A stretch of DNA of 8,886 nt from CALXZG01 sp034184445 (GTDB lineage: Bacteria > Pseudomonadota > Alphaproteobacteria > CAAHEQ01 > UBA3637): contig JAXFZX010000050.1 in NCBI GenBank assembly GCA_034184445.1, forward strand, positions 1 to 8,886, given 5' to 3'. The notes beneath the pieces were generated by a model. That model did no database searches. It had not been told where the DNA came from and saw nothing but the letters and a program-made list of their open reading frames with translations. The position numbers and the translations under genes were made by a program. Shown one piece after another: positions 7,283 through 8,886 of the stretch; positions within the stretch are counted from its first letter, which is position 1, and each line of letters opens with the position of its first letter.

Positions 7283-7440
7283 GATTTTGTTAGGGGTTAT
7301 CCCAAAAATGAAATTATGAAAGGAATTTTACATGAAAAAAACTTTATTTGCTGTGGCATTACTTGCTTCTTCTTCGGCATTTGCTATGGATGTCAGTAAT
7401 CCGTTCTATGTCCCGATGAAAGGTGACTTTTTATCGGAAA
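7254..7440 (+). repeat. Direct repeat copy 1: promoter, leader and 5' coding block of OMP gene
   Basis: This block matches 8134-8321 with only about four differences, one of them an added A in the leader. It covers the promoter, the whole leader, the signal peptide and the first ~18 mature residues, then similarity drops suddenly. Homology resumes in later blocks, including a perfectly identical 87-base stretch at 7578-7664. Confidence 0.9.
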
Positions 7441-8069
7441 GTTCCATTGTTTATGAAAATTTTGAACATGGTGCAGACGAAAGTGCTATTTTAACGGAAA
7501 CTTTGTCCTATGGTGTGACACGGAATTTTTCCGTAAACGCAACAGTAGAAGATACATGGCTCTTTGATACAAAGGGTGTGACAGGTCATGATCGGTATGA
7601 TAATCCGGCCTGGGGAATCGGCATGAAATACAATTTGGTTGATTGCTGTAAAACAAATTGGAAACTCCAATTAGGTGCCAATTATGAACAAGGCGGCGTT
7701 GATCACCATGATAAATCTTTGTCCGGTTATGTAAAGGGTGGTTATCAAATGGGGCGGTTTTTGCCGTATTTGACCGTTGCCGTTGACAAACCTGTCGGCA
7801 AATATGAAGGTCAACCCGCAATTGAAACACGGGCTGCTTTGAATACGGTCTTAACCAAAAAAACCAATTTGGATTTGGGTATAAACTACAATTGGGATAA
7901 TGACACATTTAACGGCAAGCATATAAGTGCTTGGGCAGCTGATGCAGGATTTAACTATGTATTTTCGGATTGCATGTCAGCAGGAATTAATGGTTTATAC
8001 ATCATGCGAACAAAACCGACAGATTTGGATGGATATCAAGTCGGTGTGAACTTTAAGGTAGCGTTCTAA
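7332..8069 (+). CDS. Outer-membrane beta-barrel protein, tandem copy 1
   Basis: A 245-residue secreted protein. It begins with a textbook signal peptide, MKKTLFAVALLASSSAFA, with likely cleavage after the AFA at 16-18. The mature part alternates hydrophobic and polar residues in short amphipathic stretches (e.g. WGIGMKYNLV at 94-103, WKLQLGANYEQ at 110-120, YQVGVNFKVAF at 235-245). It ends in Phe, the signal recognised by the BAM insertion machinery. I therefore call it a small outer-membrane barrel, perhaps 8-10 strands; strand number is a guess. A Cys-Cys pair (105-106) and a later Cys214 could form a periplasmic disulfide. I do not recognise a named family; transport, adhesion or structural roles are all open. 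It is preceded by its own promoter, ended by a strong hairpin, and followed by a close paralogue 881 bases downstream in the same orientation. Confidence 0.85.
   Translation: MKKTLFAVALLASSSAFAMDVSNPFYVPMKGDFLSESSIVYENFEHGADESAILTETLSYGVTRNFSVNATVEDTWLFDTKGVTGHDRYDNPAWGIGMKYNLVDCCKTNWKLQLGANYEQGGVDHHDKSLSGYVKGGYQMGRFLPYLTVAVDKPVGKYEGQPAIETRAALNTVLTKKTNLDLGINYNWDNDTFNGKHISAWAADAGFNYVFSDCMSAGINGLYIMRTKPTDLDGYQVGVNFKVAF
7578..7664 (+). repeat. 87-base identical block shared by the two OMP genes, copy 1
   Basis: Identical base for base, including third codon positions, to 8459-8545. It encodes the GVTGHDRYDNPAW to DCCKTNWK part of the barrel. The neighbouring coding sequence is clearly diverged on both sides, so the block is conserved beyond what protein constraint alone would need. 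Confidence 0.88.
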
Positions 8070-8082
8070 TATTCAAAAAAAC

Positions 8083-8117
8083 AGAAATCGGCGTTTTTTT
8101 ACGCCGATTTCTTTTTA
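8083..8117 (+). terminator. Strong Rho-independent terminator between the OMP genes
   Basis: AGAAATCGGCGT (8083-8094) and ACGCCGATTTCT (8101-8112) form a perfect 12-base-pair stem around a T6 loop, followed by TTTT. It starts 14 bases after the first OMP stop. It sits only 17 bases ahead of the second OMP promoter, so the two genes are probably separate transcripts. Confidence 0.93.
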
Positions 8118-8133
8118 ATGAAGATAAAAACGC

Positions 8134-8162
8134 TTGCATACCGACAAAAGTTGGGTTAGAGT
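8134..8162 (+). promoter_or_regulatory. Promoter of second OMP gene
   Basis: TTGCAT (8134-8139) and TAGAGT (8157-8162) have a 17-base spacer that differs from the first copy at one base (8156). The CCGAC-AAAA-GTTGG palindrome and the GGGGTTATCCC leader are retained. Conservation of the full promoter and leader while coding parts have diverged suggests both genes answer to the same regulator. Confidence 0.65.
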
Positions 8163-8321
8163 GATTTTGTTAGGGGTTATCCCAAAAAATAAAATTATGA
8201 AAGGAATTTTACATGAAAAAAACTTTATTTGCTGTGGCATTACTTGCTTCTTCTTCGGCGTTTGCTATGGATGTCAGTAATCCGTTCTATGTCCCGATGA
8301 AAGGTGACTTTTTATCGGAAA
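8134..8321 (+). repeat. Direct repeat copy 2: promoter, leader and 5' coding block of OMP gene
   Basis: Second member of the pair with 7254-7440, displaced by 880-881 bases. It shows about 98% identity across promoter, leader, signal peptide and the start of the mature protein. Confidence 0.9.
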
Positions 8322-8886
8322 CATCTGTGGACTATTTGAACTTTGAACACGGATCGGAAGAAGACGCTATTTTAACGGAAACTTTATCCTATGGTGTGAC
8401 ACGGAATTTTTCCGTAAATGCCACGATTGCAGATAACTGGCTGTTTGACACAACAGGCGTGACAGGTCATGATCGGTATGATAATCCGGCCTGGGGAATC
8501 GGCATGAAATACAATTTGGTTGATTGCTGTAAAACAAATTGGAAAGTCCAATTGGGTGCCAATTACAATCAAGGTTTTTGGAACAAAGAAGGCTATTGGG
8601 ATCACCATAGCAAAGAATTTTCCGGTTATGTAAAGAGTGGTTATCAAATAGGACGATTCTTACCGTATGTGACATTAACCGGTTATAAACCTGTGGGTCA
8701 ATATGAATCCGATCCAGGATTGGATGTTCGGATGGCTTTGAACACAACCTTAACAAAGAAAGTCAACTTTGACTTTGGTGGTACTTATTATTGGGACGGT
8801 GCTAAGACAGTTGTAAATAGTGATGCTGTCCCTGGTACAACGGCACCTGCATTTGTCAGCAAGCATGCAAGCAACTGGAAATTAGA
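8213..8886 (+). CDS. Outer-membrane beta-barrel protein, tandem copy 2 (3' end beyond window)
   Basis: An open frame of 224 codons from ATG 8213 continues past the right edge without a stop, so the C-terminus is missing. The first 36 residues, including the whole signal peptide, are identical to copy 1. The barrel blocks ILTETLSYGVTRNFSVNAT and GHDRYDNPAWGIGMKYNLVD and the Cys-Cys pair are also shared. Differences cluster in three places. One is a changed segment at ~37-52. The second is an insertion near 120-130 (FWNKEGYW before DHH), about 9-10 residues longer than in copy 1. The third is a long insertion near ~197-218 rich in Val, Thr, Ala and Pro (VVNSDAVPGTTAPAF). These are the expected places for extracellular loops. 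The start is supported by the same AAAGGAA ribosome binding site as copy 1. Function is as uncertain as for copy 1. Confidence 0.85.
   Translation, partial: MKKTLFAVALLASSSAFAMDVSNPFYVPMKGDFLSETSVDYLNFEHGSEEDAILTETLSYGVTRNFSVNATIADNWLFDTTGVTGHDRYDNPAWGIGMKYNLVDCCKTNWKVQLGANYNQGFWNKEGYWDHHSKEFSGYVKSGYQIGRFLPYVTLTGYKPVGQYESDPGLDVRMALNTTLTKKVNFDFGGTYYWDGAKTVVNSDAVPGTTAPAFVSKHASNWKL
8459..8545 (+). repeat. 87-base identical block shared by the two OMP genes, copy 2
   Basis: Partner of 7578-7664 at a constant offset of 881 bases, with no mismatches by eye. The first differing bases on both sides mark sharp edges. Confidence 0.88.

Noticed and set aside
7486..8756. Two similar leftward open frames (7486-7908, 8367-8756) that resemble each other
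   Set aside because: They are antisense shadows of the duplicated OMP genes and look alike only because the sense genes are paralogues. No start signals accompany them.

Overview
The window looks like chromosome of an AT-rich (roughly 40% GC by eye) Gram-negative bacterium, most likely an alphaproteobacterium. The signs are a zinc-finger-less DnaJ with the alphaproteobacterial-style 'IDENGNP' linker, a bacterial-type LeuRS, a pyruvate phosphate dikinase (PPDK) C-terminal tail, and beta-barrel outer-membrane proteins with cleavable signal peptides ending in Phe. The lineage is inference; no rRNA or tRNA is present to settle it.

Layout. (1) 1-~896: a very AT-rich stretch holding one leftward gene of unknown function, which runs off the left edge and has its own near-consensus promoter. 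(2) ~897-977: an orphan, higher-GC piece of the 3' end of a rightward ppdK gene. It is cut off abruptly at its left side and followed by a hairpin terminator (992-1020) shared with the next, convergent gene. Together (1) and (2) look like the edge of an inserted or substituted segment. (3) 1026-3478: a leftward two-gene operon, a cation diffusion facilitator followed by an APH-like/P-loop kinase fusion, overlapping by ATGA. (4) 3575-4480: a rightward CbpA-type DnaJ, divergent from the operon. (5) 4609-7122: leuS, complete and canonical, with its own promoter and terminator. (6) 7254-8886: two tandem paralogous outer-membrane barrel genes. Each has its own copy of the same promoter and leader, and a strong terminator separates them; the second gene runs off the right edge.

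Regions 3-5 are ordinary housekeeping or stress genes: metal efflux, small-molecule kinase, co-chaperone and aminoacyl-tRNA synthetase. The two places most worth attention are the ppdK-tail junction, where an integrative element may have used the 3' end of ppdK as its target, and the OMP tandem pair. In that pair an identical promoter, signal peptide and barrel blocks alternate with divergent, length-variable segments that are probably surface loops. I found no CRISPR array, transposase, integrase, tRNA or rRNA inside the window.
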